Part shown: in pieces, positions 42,055 to 49,818 of the stretch
How the letters are laid out: every line of letters starts with the position of its first letter
How positions within the stretch are numbered: position 1 is the stretch's first letter
Source of the DNA: Clostridia bacterium
GTDB taxonomy: Bacteria > Bacillota > Clostridia > Oscillospirales > CAG-272
Assembly: GCA_900767415.1 (NCBI GenBank)
Contig: CAAFYZ010000049.1
Coordinates: 1-64,000, forward strand
Direction: 5' to 3'
Length of the DNA: 64,000 nucleotides
The notes under the pieces: model-generated
Told to the model about the DNA's origin: nothing
Databases searched by the model: none
What the model saw: only the letters and a program-made list of their open reading frames with translations
Program-made: the position numbers and the translations under genes

Positions 42055-43398
42055 ATGTCACTCAAGCTGAATGATACTTTTGCAAAAGGATTCGTCTCTG
42101 AAGACGAACTGACGGCGATCGCACCGATGGCAAACCTTGCCTACTCGGTTCTGAAGTCCGGGAAAGGTCCCGGCTCGGACTTTCTCGGTTGGGTGGATCT
42201 GCCCGTCGCTTACGATAAAGAAGAATTTGCCCGTATTCAGTGTGCGGCGAAACGGATTCAGAAGTCGTCCGATCTTCTGATCGTCATCGGAATCGGCGGA
42301 TCTTATCTCGGGGCGCGCGCCGCGATCGAATTCGTAAAAAGCCCTCTTTACAACAATCTGAAAAAAGATACCCCGGACATTTATTTTGCCGGGAACAACA
42401 TCTCTTCCACCGCACTGACCGAGTTGCTTTCGATTACCGAAGGCAGAGACTTTTCCATCAACGTCATCTCGAAGTCCGGAACCACGACGGAGCCGGCGAT
42501 CGCTTTCCGCGTATTCAAGGATCTTCTGGTCAGAAAATACGGAGTCGAAGGCGCACGCGAGCGCATTTTCGTCACGACAGACAAGGCGCGCGGCACGCTG
42601 AAACATTTTTCGGACGAAGCCGGTTACGAGACCTTCGTCGTTCCCGACGATGTGGGCGGAAGATATTCCGTTCTGACCGCTGTCGGACTTTTGCCTATTG
42701 CGGTCGCGGGAATCGACATTGCCGCCATGATGGCGGGTGCCGCCGCGGCGCGTGAGGCGTATGCCGAAGGCGAACTTGCAAAGAACGATGCGCTCCGATA
42801 TGCCGCATACCGCAACATTTTCGCAAGAAAAGGAAAGACGACCGAAATTCTCGTCGGATACGAACCCTTCCAGCTCATGCTGAACGAATGGTGGAAACAG
42901 CTCTACGGCGAGAGCGAAGGAAAAAATCATAAGGGACTGTTGCCCGACTCGGTGATTTTCTCGACCGACCTGCATTCTCTCGGTCAGTATATCCAAGAGG
43001 GACAGAGAAATCTTTTTGAGACTGTCCTTGACATTAAGGACGCCGGAGCGGACTTCGTCATTCCTCACGACGAGGCAAACGTCGACGGACTGAACTTCAT
43101 CGCGGGAAAGAAACTCGACTTCGTCAACAAGACGGCGATGCTCGCGACGCTGATCGCCCACAACGACGGCGGCGTGCCGAACCTCGTGATCGAACTCTCC
43201 GATCGCTCGGCGGCATCTTTCGGATACCTTGTGTACTTCTTTGAACTTGCCTGTGCGGTCTCCGGCTATCTTCTCGGCGTAAATCCCTTTGACCAGCCCG
43301 GTGTGGAAGCGTACAAGAAAAATATGTTCGCTCTGCTCGGGAAGCCCGGATACGAAGATCTGCGCAAAACCCTGGACGCGCGGATCGGAAACCGCTGA
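42055..43398 (+). CDS. pgi: Glucose-6-phosphate isomerase
   Basis: 447 residues, the compact bacterial form. Signatures IGIGGSYLGARAAIEF near 81, ISKSGTTTEPAIAFR near 140, PDDVGGRYSVLTAVGLLP near 200, and the C-terminal GVEAYKKNMFALLG with the catalytic Lys. Interconverts glucose-6-P and fructose-6-P. GGAGG 7 nt before ATG 42055. Confidence 0.98.
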   Translation: MSLKLNDTFAKGFVSEDELTAIAPMANLAYSVLKSGKGPGSDFLGWVDLPVAYDKEEFARIQCAAKRIQKSSDLLIVIGIGGSYLGARAAIEFVKSPLYNNLKKDTPDIYFAGNNISSTALTELLSITEGRDFSINVISKSGTTTEPAIAFRVFKDLLVRKYGVEGARERIFVTTDKARGTLKHFSDEAGYETFVVPDDVGGRYSVLTAVGLLPIAVAGIDIAAMMAGAAAAREAYAEGELAKNDALRYAAYRNIFARKGKTTEILVGYEPFQLMLNEWWKQLYGESEGKNHKGLLPDSVIFSTDLHSLGQYIQEGQRNLFETVLDIKDAGADFVIPHDEANVDGLNFIAGKKLDFVNKTAMLATLIAHNDGGVPNLVIELSDRSAASFGYLVYFFELACAVSGYLLGVNPFDQPGVEAYKKNMFALLGKPGYEDLRKTLDARIGNR

Positions 43399-43443
43399 CT
43401 TCCCGCCCCGCAAAATTATTTTCCGAAATTCTCCGAAAACCTC

Positions 43444-43472
43444 TTGCAATCTACGGAAGAATGTAGTAAAAT
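43444..43472 (+). promoter_or_regulatory. Sigma-A promoter of the small P-loop gene
   Basis: -35 TTGCAA (43444-43449), 17 bp, -10 TAAAAT (43467-43472). Confidence 0.7.
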
Positions 43473-43501
43473 AGAAGTACCAAACACAGGAGGATTTGAA
43501 T

Positions 43502-43903
43502 ATGATCAAATTGTTTATCGGCGGCAAAGGCTCCGGAAAGACCAAAACCCTCATTGAACTTGTGAACAACGCGGCGGGCTCGTCCAACGGTTCTGTCGTG
43601 TGCATCGAGAAAGGCGACAAACTCCGTCTCGACATTACATATAAAGCAAGACTGATCGACACCGACGCATATGGTGTGACCGATGCGGAAGCACTTTACG
43701 GATTCCTTGCCGGAATTCTTGCGTCGAACAGTGACATTACCGATCTGTTTGTCGATTCCGCGCTCAAGATCTGCGGCAACAACACCGAGGCGTTCGAGGC
43801 AATGCTCGCAAAACTCGAGAACATCACCAAAGATGTAAAACTCGTGATGACCGCTTCGATTCCCGTCGAGGAGTGCCCTGCCGGAATCAAGGCGTACGCA
43901 TAA
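43502..43903 (+). CDS. Small P-loop protein (twitching-motility PilT-like Walker A), unknown function
   Basis: 133 residues. Begins MIKLFIGGKGSGKTKTLIE with a perfect Walker A (GxxGSGKT) at residues 8-15; a possible Walker B is ITDLFVDSALKI. No further helicase or kinase motifs. Length and motif match a conserved clostridial family of uncharacterised ATPases. AGGAGG 8 nt before ATG 43502. Ends before a terminator and has its own promoter. Function unknown. Confidence 0.75.
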   Translation: MIKLFIGGKGSGKTKTLIELVNNAAGSSNGSVVCIEKGDKLRLDITYKARLIDTDAYGVTDAEALYGFLAGILASNSDITDLFVDSALKICGNNTEAFEAMLAKLENITKDVKLVMTASIPVEECPAGIKAYA

Positions 43904-43980
43904 AAGCATTAGGGGCAAAATCGCCGCGCGGTTTTATCGCATCCGCAAAGGACGATTGCAAAACGAAAACAGAATTTTTT

Positions 43981-44019
43981 CGGAACAGGTATGATTTCGG
44001 TCATGCCTGTTCCGATTTT
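43981..44019 (+). terminator. Terminator of the P-loop gene
   Basis: 14-bp stem (one wobble) 43981-43994/44001-44014, 6-nt loop, followed by ATTTTTATATT. Confidence 0.88.
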
Positions 44020-44202
44020 TATATTCGGTTACGAAAAAGTGCCATTTGACTATAATTGTTTACGAAGAATTTCAAGCGGACCTTTTTGTTTTCAAAACGC
44101 TTGTGCCCGGGTGCCCGCCGTGTCTTCTTTTTGGTCGCACTTTCTCTTTCCATAATGAAAAGGGAATGCGACTTGCCTTTTCGCATATACAAGCGGAATC
44201 GG

Positions 44203-44230
44203 AACCGATTTGTTCTCCCTTCATAAAATA
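44203..44230 (+). promoter_or_regulatory. Possible sigma-K-type promoter
   Basis: AACC (44203-44206) then CATAAAATA (44222-44230), matching the -10 form CATAnnnTA with AC 16 bp upstream. The only promoter-like signal found before the Cys-rich gene; short motif, so tentative. Confidence 0.35.
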
Positions 44231-44293
44231 ATAACGAGGCAAAAGTATCGCCTCGAATATCTATGCGAGACATCTCGCAGCAGGGAGAACAAT

Positions 44294-45139
44294 ATGCCGG
44301 AAAACAGAAATCTGACAAACGGTCTCGGCTGTGACGGAAAGGGAACGGTCTGCATCGACACCTACCGTGTCCTCGACTGTTGCCGCGACAGAGACTGCTT
44401 TGAAAACGCGCGTGTCTATCTGAGCGCGTTCGGTGAAGAAATTCTCGCGAATGCGACCAATGTACGCACGCGAAACGCGACCCTCCTCTGGGCGTATGTC
44501 GGTGTGGACGAAGTGCCGTTCAACGGCGGATTCTATCAGATCACCGTCCGTTACTATATTCTGATCGAGTGCGAGGCGTGCCTCGGACTCGGAAAGAGCC
44601 AGAATTTTGCCGGTATCGCCGTCGCCGAGAAAGACGTTATTCTTTACGGCGGGGAGGGAAGAGCGGTTTCTTATTCTTCGAGTCCCGAGAACGACTACTG
44701 CGGCATCGGTAATCTGGATACCGCGGGGAACAACGATCCCGTCGCTTATGTCGAAACCGTAGACCCGGTGATTCTCGGTTCCAAGGTGGAATGTGCCTGC
44801 AACTGCGGCTGCACCTGCACGGCAAACGAAGCCATCGATTTTCCCGATAATATCCGTGAACGACTGGACGGGGAAATCGTACAAAGCAACGAGGGACTGC
44901 ACCTTTATGTATCGCTCGGCATTTTCTCGGTCGTACGGATTCAAAGACCCGCGCAGTTGCTGATCCAGGCGACCGATTACAGCGTGCCCGACAAAGAATG
45001 CACGCCTGCAACGAACGATGACGACCCGTGCTCTCTCTTCCGCACGATCGCGTTTCCCGTCGGCCAGTTCCGCGGGACTGCATACGGAGAAACGCCGGAA
45101 CTCCGCCGCCCGCACAGCGGTTGCGGCTGTAAGGGATAA
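44294..45139 (+). CDS. Cys-rich conserved clostridial protein, possible spore coat/exosporium component
   Basis: 281 residues with 18 or so cysteines in clusters: DCCRDRDCFE near 35, ECEACLG, and the striking CACNCGCTCTA near 170, and a terminal SGCGCKG. The central region (VDEVPFNGGFYQITVRYYI) is beta-rich. The family is conserved in Clostridia and uncharacterised; Cys-rich, soluble and stand-alone with a possible late-sporulation promoter, which suggests a disulphide cross-linked coat protein (inference). AGGGAG precedes ATG 44294. Confidence 0.75.
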   Translation: MPENRNLTNGLGCDGKGTVCIDTYRVLDCCRDRDCFENARVYLSAFGEEILANATNVRTRNATLLWAYVGVDEVPFNGGFYQITVRYYILIECEACLGLGKSQNFAGIAVAEKDVILYGGEGRAVSYSSSPENDYCGIGNLDTAGNNDPVAYVETVDPVILGSKVECACNCGCTCTANEAIDFPDNIRERLDGEIVQSNEGLHLYVSLGIFSVVRIQRPAQLLIQATDYSVPDKECTPATNDDDPCSLFRTIAFPVGQFRGTAYGETPELRRPHSGCGCKG

Positions 45140-45208
45140 TCTTCTACCTTTCGGAACACGAACGCTCGAAAACGGCGAGCAGGGAACACCGAAACGCAAA
45201 GACCCGTC

Positions 45209-45250
45209 AAAAGAGGACTTTCGGAATCATTCCGAAAGTCCTCTTTTTGG
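45209..45250. terminator. Bidirectional terminator, Cys-rich gene/SpoU methyltransferase
   Basis: 18-bp perfect stem 45209-45226/45230-45247, loop TCA; A-run one side and T5 the other. Confidence 0.9.
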
Positions 45251-45251
45251 A

Positions 45252-46028
45252 TCAGCGATGATTTTGTCGTGCGATCTCATACGCGAAGATCGTGGTTGCA
45301 GACGCCGCGGAAAGGGAAGCACGGAACTCTCTTCCGTAATCGATTTTTACGAGAAGATCCGCTTTTTCCATAAGTGCTCTGGAAATCCCGCGCTTTTCAC
45401 CACCGACAATCAACAGGAGGGGAAGGGGCAGATCGCACGTTCCGAGAATATGGTCGGTGCGCTCGTCCGCGCAGACGATGCGAAAGCCGCGGGATTTGAA
45501 GAGATCGGCGGCGTCCAACGCATCCGCCGTATACATGGTGAGAAGTTCCGATGCACCGGCAGAACTTCTCGCGACAACGCCGGCGGCACTCATCCAGTTC
45601 CTCTCCGGAATGATAATGCCGTCACACCCCATCGCGTACAGAGAACGGAGAGCGTACCCGAAATTGTAAGGATCTTCGATGCCCTGAATCATGACATAAA
45701 ATCCGTTTTCCGAAAGGTCGGATTCGTCCGAAAGGCGGGGGAGAGAACGCTCCGTTGTCAAAGCCACGATCCCGCCGTGCGAGGTTCCGAGCGTCATTCG
45801 ATCAAGCGATTCGGCGTCGGTCTCTTCCACTGTAAATCCGAGTTCTTTCGATACTGCCTTAAGATAACAGATGTTTTTGTAGTTTTTATCGCTTTTCTCG
45901 GGATCGATAAGCACTTTGAGAATCCGCCGCGTGTTTCCCTTTTGACGAATGCCGTCGATCAGCGCGCGGATGGAAGTCATGCCTTCAAACAAGGTAGAAT
46001 CCTGTTGCTTTCTTTCTTCTTTTTGCAT
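45252..46028 (-). CDS. SpoU/TrmH-family RNA 2'-O-methyltransferase
   Basis: 258 residues. N-terminal RNA-binding region (residues 1-110) and SPOUT domain with EDPYNFGYALRSLYAMG (motif 1, Asn and Arg kept), IVGGEKRGISRALME (motif 2) and FRASLSAASATTIFAYE (motif 3, usually SLNVSVA, here Ser for Asn). Deep-trefoil-knot SAM enzyme acting on rRNA or tRNA. Start ATG 46028 overlaps the -35 of the divergent spoIIID promoter; the ribosome site is weak. Confidence 0.88.
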   Translation of the reverse strand: MQKEERKQQDSTLFEGMTSIRALIDGIRQKGNTRRILKVLIDPEKSDKNYKNICYLKAVSKELGFTVEETDAESLDRMTLGTSHGGIVALTTERSLPRLSDESDLSENGFYVMIQGIEDPYNFGYALRSLYAMGCDGIIIPERNWMSAAGVVARSSAGASELLTMYTADALDAADLFKSRGFRIVCADERTDHILGTCDLPLPLLLIVGGEKRGISRALMEKADLLVKIDYGREFRASLSAASATTIFAYEIARQNHR

Positions 46029-46053
46029 AAACGAAAACGACCTTTCATATAGT
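46025..46053 (+). promoter_or_regulatory. Sigma-E-type promoter of spoIIID
   Basis: GCATAAA (46025-46031), 14 bp, CATATAGT (46046-46053). In B. subtilis spoIIID is sigma-E dependent, so both sequence and gene agree. Confidence 0.75.
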
Positions 46054-46085
46054 GGTAGCAGAGAACAGACTGCGGGAGGCATTCG

Positions 46086-46376
46086 ATGCGTACAGATACA
46101 GAAAAAGAGCGGTGCGAAGTGATAGCGGAATATGTGATTGATACCGGAGATACCGTTCGTGCCGCCGCCGCACATTTCGGAATCAGCAAAAGCACCGTAC
46201 ATAAAGATTTGACGGGGAAACTCAAATATTACAGTCCGCGTCTTTATTTTGAAGTAAAAAAAGTTCTGGAGCAAAACAAATCCGAGCGTCATATCCGCGG
46301 CGGGGAAGCCACAAGAAAAAAATATCAATTGGAACGCGAAAAACAGAAACATAAAAAAGAAAACAGGGAAGTCTGA
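46086..46376 (+). CDS. spoIIID: Sporulation transcriptional regulator SpoIIID
   Basis: 96 residues. Helix-turn-helix TVRAAAAHFGISKSTVHKDLTGKL at about 25-48, then the Lys/Arg-rich VLEQNKSERHIRGGEATRKKY, the hallmark of SpoIIID. It switches mother-cell genes on and off after sigma-E. GGGAGG 6 nt before ATG 46086. The only sporulation regulator in the window. Confidence 0.96.
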   Translation: MRTDTEKERCEVIAEYVIDTGDTVRAAAAHFGISKSTVHKDLTGKLKYYSPRLYFEVKKVLEQNKSERHIRGGEATRKKYQLEREKQKHKKENREV

Positions 46377-46391
46377 CTTCCCTGTTTTCTT
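46357..46391 (+). terminator. spoIIID terminator
   Basis: 16-bp stem 46357-46372/46376-46391, CTG loop, overlapping the stop codon. No long T-run follows, so the strength is uncertain. Confidence 0.65.
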
Positions 46392-46534
46392 GCGTTACGG
46401 GGAAGGGGCTTCCCTTTTATTATATCGGATTTTCAGTTGTTTTTCAAGGTCTTTTGCGAATTTTACGGCTTTCGCAGGGAAAATCCTGTCCGAAAACAAC
46501 CTTCCAAAGTAAGAAGGATTTCAACCGCTTGCCC

Positions 46535-46561
46535 TTGACCTCACCGAACGAAGGATATAAT
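46535..46561 (+). promoter_or_regulatory. Possible promoter of small RNA candidate 1
   Basis: TTGACC (46535-46540), 15 bp, TATAAT (46556-46561); the spacer is short. Confidence 0.35.
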
Positions 46562-46565
46562 CAGA

Positions 46566-46691
46566 ACGCGGGAGCGGTGATCCATAAGATTACCGCTCCC
46601 GATGTTTGCAATCTATCATTCAACGCAAAAGATGTTGCGCGCCTTATAATAAGTCGGAACATCCTTTAATTATTAAAGTTTTTCTTTTTTT
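46566..46691 (+). ncRNA. Candidate small RNA 1 (about 125 nt)
   Basis: Begins just after TATAAT. A 14-bp stem, 46569-46582/46588-46601, then a CGCAA/TTGCG hairpin, then CTTTAA-TTA-TTAAAG (46664-46678) followed by TTTTTCTTTTTTT: a promoter, folded body and terminator in order, with no reading frame. Confidence 0.4.
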
Positions 46692-46719
46692 AGGCGTCAA
46701 CTATTTCAAAAAAGCGTGC

Positions 46720-46828
46720 TATAATAAAAACGCCTTCCGAGACAACAAGAACAATCCGAAGAACGCGTGCAAAGAGCCGCGGCAACCTCCGTTCGGCGTT
46801 AAAAAGCCGCAAAAAGTGGCTTTTGTGT
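46720..46828 (+). ncRNA. Candidate small RNA 2
   Basis: Extended -10 TGCTATAAT (46717-46725) without a good -35. Roughly 95 nt later AAAAGCC (46802-46808) pairs with GGCTTTT (46818-46824). Weak; listed because the body lacks coding potential. Confidence 0.22.
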
Positions 46829-46834
46829 TCCCTC

Positions 46835-46864
46835 AATTATACAAAATTTCAATTTTGTATAATT
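46835..46864. repeat. 30-bp perfect AT-rich palindrome
   Basis: 14-bp arms, 46835-46848 and 46851-46864, separated by TC. No T-run on either side. May be an operator or a transcript hairpin. Confidence 0.5.
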
Positions 46865-46947
46865 GCTATGATGGCGATTATAATGCTTTTACGCCTCCCT
46901 TTTGCGTTATCTTCCAAAAAAATTTGAAAAGGACAGACGAAAAGCCA

Positions 46948-47011
46948 CACGAGCGAAATGCAGAACACCCCACGCGGAACACTCGTGCGACGATTGTCCG
47001 CTGTGGGGTGT
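46948..47011. ncRNA. Long hairpin with possible pseudoknot
   Basis: ACACCCCAC-GCGGA (46965-46978) pairs with TCCGC-T-GTGGGGTGT (46997-47011; a T bulge). CACGAG (46948-46953) pairs with CTCGTG (46982-46987), crossing the first helix. No protein gene covers it. Confidence 0.3.
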
Positions 47012-47102
47012 GTATTATGAATCAAAAGTTAGGGAAAATAATTGTTATGCTTTTCCATTTTCTTTTGTCAACAGGCGGATGAAAGAAACGCCTTTCCAAC
47101 GG

Positions 47103-47609
47103 TCAGCGATCCTCTGCCCCGCTCTTCGGAGCGAGAGATGCACCGCACTCGGTGCAGAATTTAGAATCCGCGGCAACCTTTGCGCCGCAACGGGGGCAGG
47201 TGCGGGAGAGGGAGAGTTCTTTGCCGCAATTTTTGCAAAAGCGGGAGGACGCGTCATTGACCGTGCCGCAGGAACAGGTGACGGTGTCTTCCGACTTCCC
47301 TTCTCTGCAGGCATCGGCGATATTTTTAATGGTCGGTGTAAGTTCGTTCCCCGCTTCTTTCATCACGGGAATCCCTTCGTTTTTATTATAGCGAAGGATT
47401 TCACTGCGAAAACCGAAGGAAAGGGCGGCAATGCCGATAGCGAGCAGCGGAAAGCCGATAAACAAAAGGAAAAACAGCTTCGGGAATCCTTCTCCGGAAA
47501 TTGCGGTACCGAAGAAGTTGACAAATCCGATTACGACGCATACCAATCCGACAAAGAGAGAGGCGGCACCGAAAATTTTGATTTTCTTTTTGGTTTCTTC
47601 GTGTTTCAT
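47103..47609 (-). CDS. Membrane protein with two zinc ribbons
   Basis: 168 residues. Two N-terminal membrane helices (about 12-60), then two zinc ribbons: CSCGTVNDASSRFCKNCG and CPRCGAKVAADSKFCTECG. Zinc-ribbon membrane proteins of this type are common in Clostridia and their roles are mostly unknown. ATG 47609 has AGGA 9 nt upstream; longer in-frame starts cross the promoter. Confidence 0.82.
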   Translation of the reverse strand: MKHEETKKKIKIFGAASLFVGLVCVVIGFVNFFGTAISGEGFPKLFFLLFIGFPLLAIGIAALSFGFRSEILRYNKNEGIPVMKEAGNELTPTIKNIADACREGKSEDTVTCSCGTVNDASSRFCKNCGKELSLSRTCPRCGAKVAADSKFCTECGASLAPKSGAEDR

Positions 47610-47640
47610 ACAGGGTTTCCTTTCTTTCCGTTCTACCTGT

Positions 47641-47669
47641 ATTATAAACAATTCTTCTCGTGTTGTCAA
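47641..47669 (-). promoter_or_regulatory. Sigma-A promoter of the zinc-ribbon gene
   Basis: -35 TTGACA (47664-47669), 17 bp, -10 TATAAT (47641-47646) on the minus strand. Confidence 0.92.
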
Positions 47670-47813
47670 GAGATTTTTCAAAATCGCGGGGCGGTGTGTC
47701 GTGTTTATGCTTTGGAAACAAAAAGTTTTCATTCCCCCCTTCCCTTTTCCTTCGGGATATGGTATACTGTATGTGAGGGACAGCCCGGAACATACGAAAC
47801 GGAGTAACGGAAT

Positions 47814-48236
47814 ATGAGAAATCGCGTACTTACACAAACGAACAAAGGAAAGATGCTCGCTATCGCGAGCGAAGTTTCCAAACTCATTGAAGCGGACAAA
47901 GACGTCGACGTCATCATGCCCGCATATCCCTGCGACGGCGAGCGTCTGATCGTTATCGTCGCTACGGCGAAGCCGACGATGCCGGAAAGCTTCCAGCGTT
48001 TTATGCGTTCTTTGAAGCGTGCGGTAACGGCAAACGTCGCGTTCATCATTGACGGAACACCGGAAAATGCGGCAAAAATCGTCGAAATGGCGAAGTCGGG
48101 AAATTCCAACGTCATGGAGGACAAAATCCTCTATCTCGCCGGCGGTCTTCCCTTCCGCTTCTTAAAAAAGGTGACGCCGGAAGAACTCGAAAAGGTCAAG
48201 GCATGGGTCGAAGAGATCCGCGCCGCGATGGTCTGA
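47814..48236 (+). CDS. Conserved hypothetical protein, 140 residues, possible flavodoxin-like fold
   Basis: Alternating strands and helices (VDVIMPAYPC, RLIVIVATAKPTMPESFQRFMRSL, NVAFIIDGTPENAAKIVEMA, DKILYLAGGLPFRFLKKVTPEEL). The pattern after YL resembles the C-terminal part of flavodoxins, but the FMN-binding phosphate loop near the N-terminus is absent. No confident family. GGAG precedes ATG 47814, and TATACT (47763-47768) may be the -10 box. Ends at a shared terminator. Confidence 0.6.
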   Translation: MRNRVLTQTNKGKMLAIASEVSKLIEADKDVDVIMPAYPCDGERLIVIVATAKPTMPESFQRFMRSLKRAVTANVAFIIDGTPENAAKIVEMAKSGNSNVMEDKILYLAGGLPFRFLKKVTPEELEKVKAWVEEIRAAMV

Positions 48237-48242
48237 TTTTCC

Positions 48243-48284
48243 GAATACAAAAAGTGCGGGGTGTTCCCCGCACTTTTTGTATTC
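48243..48284. terminator. Bidirectional terminator, hypothetical gene/aspartate kinase
   Basis: 19-bp perfect stem 48243-48261/48266-48284, TGTT loop; overlaps the last base of the aspartate kinase stop. Confidence 0.93.
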
Positions 48285-49599
48285 AGTTCTTCACGAATTC
48301 ATGATAGATTGCGTTGGCGGCGGTGACATAATCGTTGGCGTCGATGCCGATGATGATATTCAGCTCGCAGGAGCCCTGATCGATCATGCGGATGTTGACG
48401 CCGGCATTCGCCAAAGCGGTAAAAACACGGGCTGCCGTACCTTTTGCCTTCACCATGCCGCGCCCGACGACCGCCAGAAGCGCCATATTTTCCTCGACGA
48501 AGATGTTATCGGGGTTCACCGCCTTGCAGATGCCTGCCATGACGTCGGCGCGCTTTGCCGTCAGTTCTTTGGTCGGAACGACAACGGTCATGGTATCGAT
48601 ACCGGAGGGGAAATGCTCGAAGGAGATGCCCGCCTCTTCGATGACCTGAAGCACCCGTCTGCCGAACCCGAGTTCGGCATTCATCCTGTCCTTTTCAATC
48701 GTGATGGTGGAAAATCCCGTCTTGCCTGCGATGCCGGTAATAACATCGGGCGAAGACTCGTCGCAGGCGGGAAGAATGTAAGTTCCCTTCTCTTCCGGTG
48801 CGTTCGTATTCTTTACATTGATCGGAATCTTGGAATACCGAACCGGGAAAATCGACTCTTCGTGTAACACGGTGGCTCCCATATAGGAAAGCTCGCGCAG
48901 TTCTTTATAGGTAATTTTTTCGATGACTTTCGGATTTTCGATACATTTCGGGTCTGCCATCAGAAAGCCGGAGACGTCCGTCCAGTTCTCGTACAGTGTA
49001 GCACCCGCGGCACGGGCGACAATAGACCCCGTAATGTCGGAACCGCCGCGGGAAAAGGTCTTGATCGTCCCGTTCGGCATCGAACCGTAGAACCCCGGAA
49101 TCACGGCGTAGGGGGATTTCAAAAGATAGGTATGGAGGATATCGTTAGTCTTATCGGCGTCGAAAGAGCCGTCGTCGCGGAAGAAAATGACCTTCTTCGC
49201 ATCGATAAAGTCATAGCCGAGATACTTCGCCAAAATCATCGCATTCAGATATTCGCCGCGCGAGGCGATATAGTCTCTCCCCGAGTTGTGCAGAAGAGAG
49301 AGGCGAATCTTTTCAAAAACGTCGGAGAGGTCCATCTCCAATCCGAGATCCGCGATAATATCGCAAAAGCGCTCGCAGATCCTGTCGAACACTTCGTCAA
49401 TGTCTTTTTCCCTGCTCGCAAGTTCATAGCACTCATAGAGAAGATCGGTAATTTTCGTGTCGGTGGGAAACCGCTTTCCCGGGGCGGAAGCTATGATGTA
49501 GCGACGATCCGGCTCGCTCTTGATAATCTCGGCAGCCGCGCGAAAATGCTCTGCGTCGGCAAGTGACGTGCCGCCGAATTTCAGAACCTTCAAACTCAT
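48283..49599 (-). CDS. Aspartate kinase
   Basis: 438 residues. Kinase domain begins VLKFGGTSLADAEHF; SRGGSDITGSIVAR and the amide-binding region are present. Two C-terminal ACT domains (STITIEKDRMN, MALLAVVGRGMVKAKGTAARVF) indicate allosteric control by Lys or Thr. First enzyme of the Lys/Met/Thr pathway. No riboswitch or T-box in the 64-bp leader. GGAG 6 nt before ATG 49599. Confidence 0.95.
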   Translation of the reverse strand: MSLKVLKFGGTSLADAEHFRAAAEIIKSEPDRRYIIASAPGKRFPTDTKITDLLYECYELASREKDIDEVFDRICERFCDIIADLGLEMDLSDVFEKIRLSLLHNSGRDYIASRGEYLNAMILAKYLGYDFIDAKKVIFFRDDGSFDADKTNDILHTYLLKSPYAVIPGFYGSMPNGTIKTFSRGGSDITGSIVARAAGATLYENWTDVSGFLMADPKCIENPKVIEKITYKELRELSYMGATVLHEESIFPVRYSKIPINVKNTNAPEEKGTYILPACDESSPDVITGIAGKTGFSTITIEKDRMNAELGFGRRVLQVIEEAGISFEHFPSGIDTMTVVVPTKELTAKRADVMAGICKAVNPDNIFVEENMALLAVVGRGMVKAKGTAARVFTALANAGVNIRMIDQGSCELNIIIGIDANDYVTAANAIYHEFVKN

Positions 49600-49663
49600 A
49601 ATAATCTCCGTTCTGCCGTCCGTGCGGCATAACTTAAAAGAATTCCGGAAAAGAATATATTAT

Positions 49664-49692
49664 ATTATATGGGAAAAATTACGGTTTGTCAA
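49664..49692 (-). promoter_or_regulatory. Sigma-A promoter of aspartate kinase
   Basis: -35 TTGACA (49687-49692), 17 bp, -10 TATAAT (49664-49669) on the minus strand. Confidence 0.92.
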
Positions 49693-49763
49693 GAAAAAAC
49701 GAACATTTTATGAAAAAGGGTTCGGAGAGCCGCACTTCTCCGTCCCGCACTGCGAAATGCCGC

Positions 49764-49809
49764 AAAAAAAGCGCGGATGAGGTCTTGTTTTTCCTCTTCC
49801 GCGCTTTTT
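49764..49809 (-). terminator. fucI terminator
   Basis: 12-bp stem 49766-49777/49798-49809 around a smaller GAGG/CCTC pairing, then T7 on the minus strand. Confidence 0.85.
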
Positions 49810-49818
49810 GTATCGTGA

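Larger units (their letters stand above)
43904..44293. other. Intergenic region with terminator and sporulation-type promoter
   Basis: Holds the P-loop gene terminator (43981-44019) and a sigma-K-like promoter (44203-44230). CGAGGC/GCCTCG (44235-44240/44250-44255) and TGCGAG/CTCGCA (44264-44269/44274-44279) form two small hairpins just before the coat-like gene. Nothing else is recognised. Confidence 0.5.
46392..47102. other. 711-bp non-coding region with several structured elements
   Basis: No credible protein gene. From left to right it holds a candidate small RNA (46562-46691), a second possible small RNA (46732-46828), a perfect AT palindrome (46835-46864) and a long hairpin that could form a pseudoknot (46948-47011). 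Confidence 0.5.

Noticed and set aside
46606..47082. 159-codon plus-strand frame in the non-coding tract
   Set aside because: Low-complexity, no ribosome site, crosses several perfect inverted repeats and a terminator T-run; not credible as protein.
49600..49663. Lysine riboswitch or T-box before aspartate kinase
   Set aside because: The leader is about 60 nt, too short and without the needed structure.
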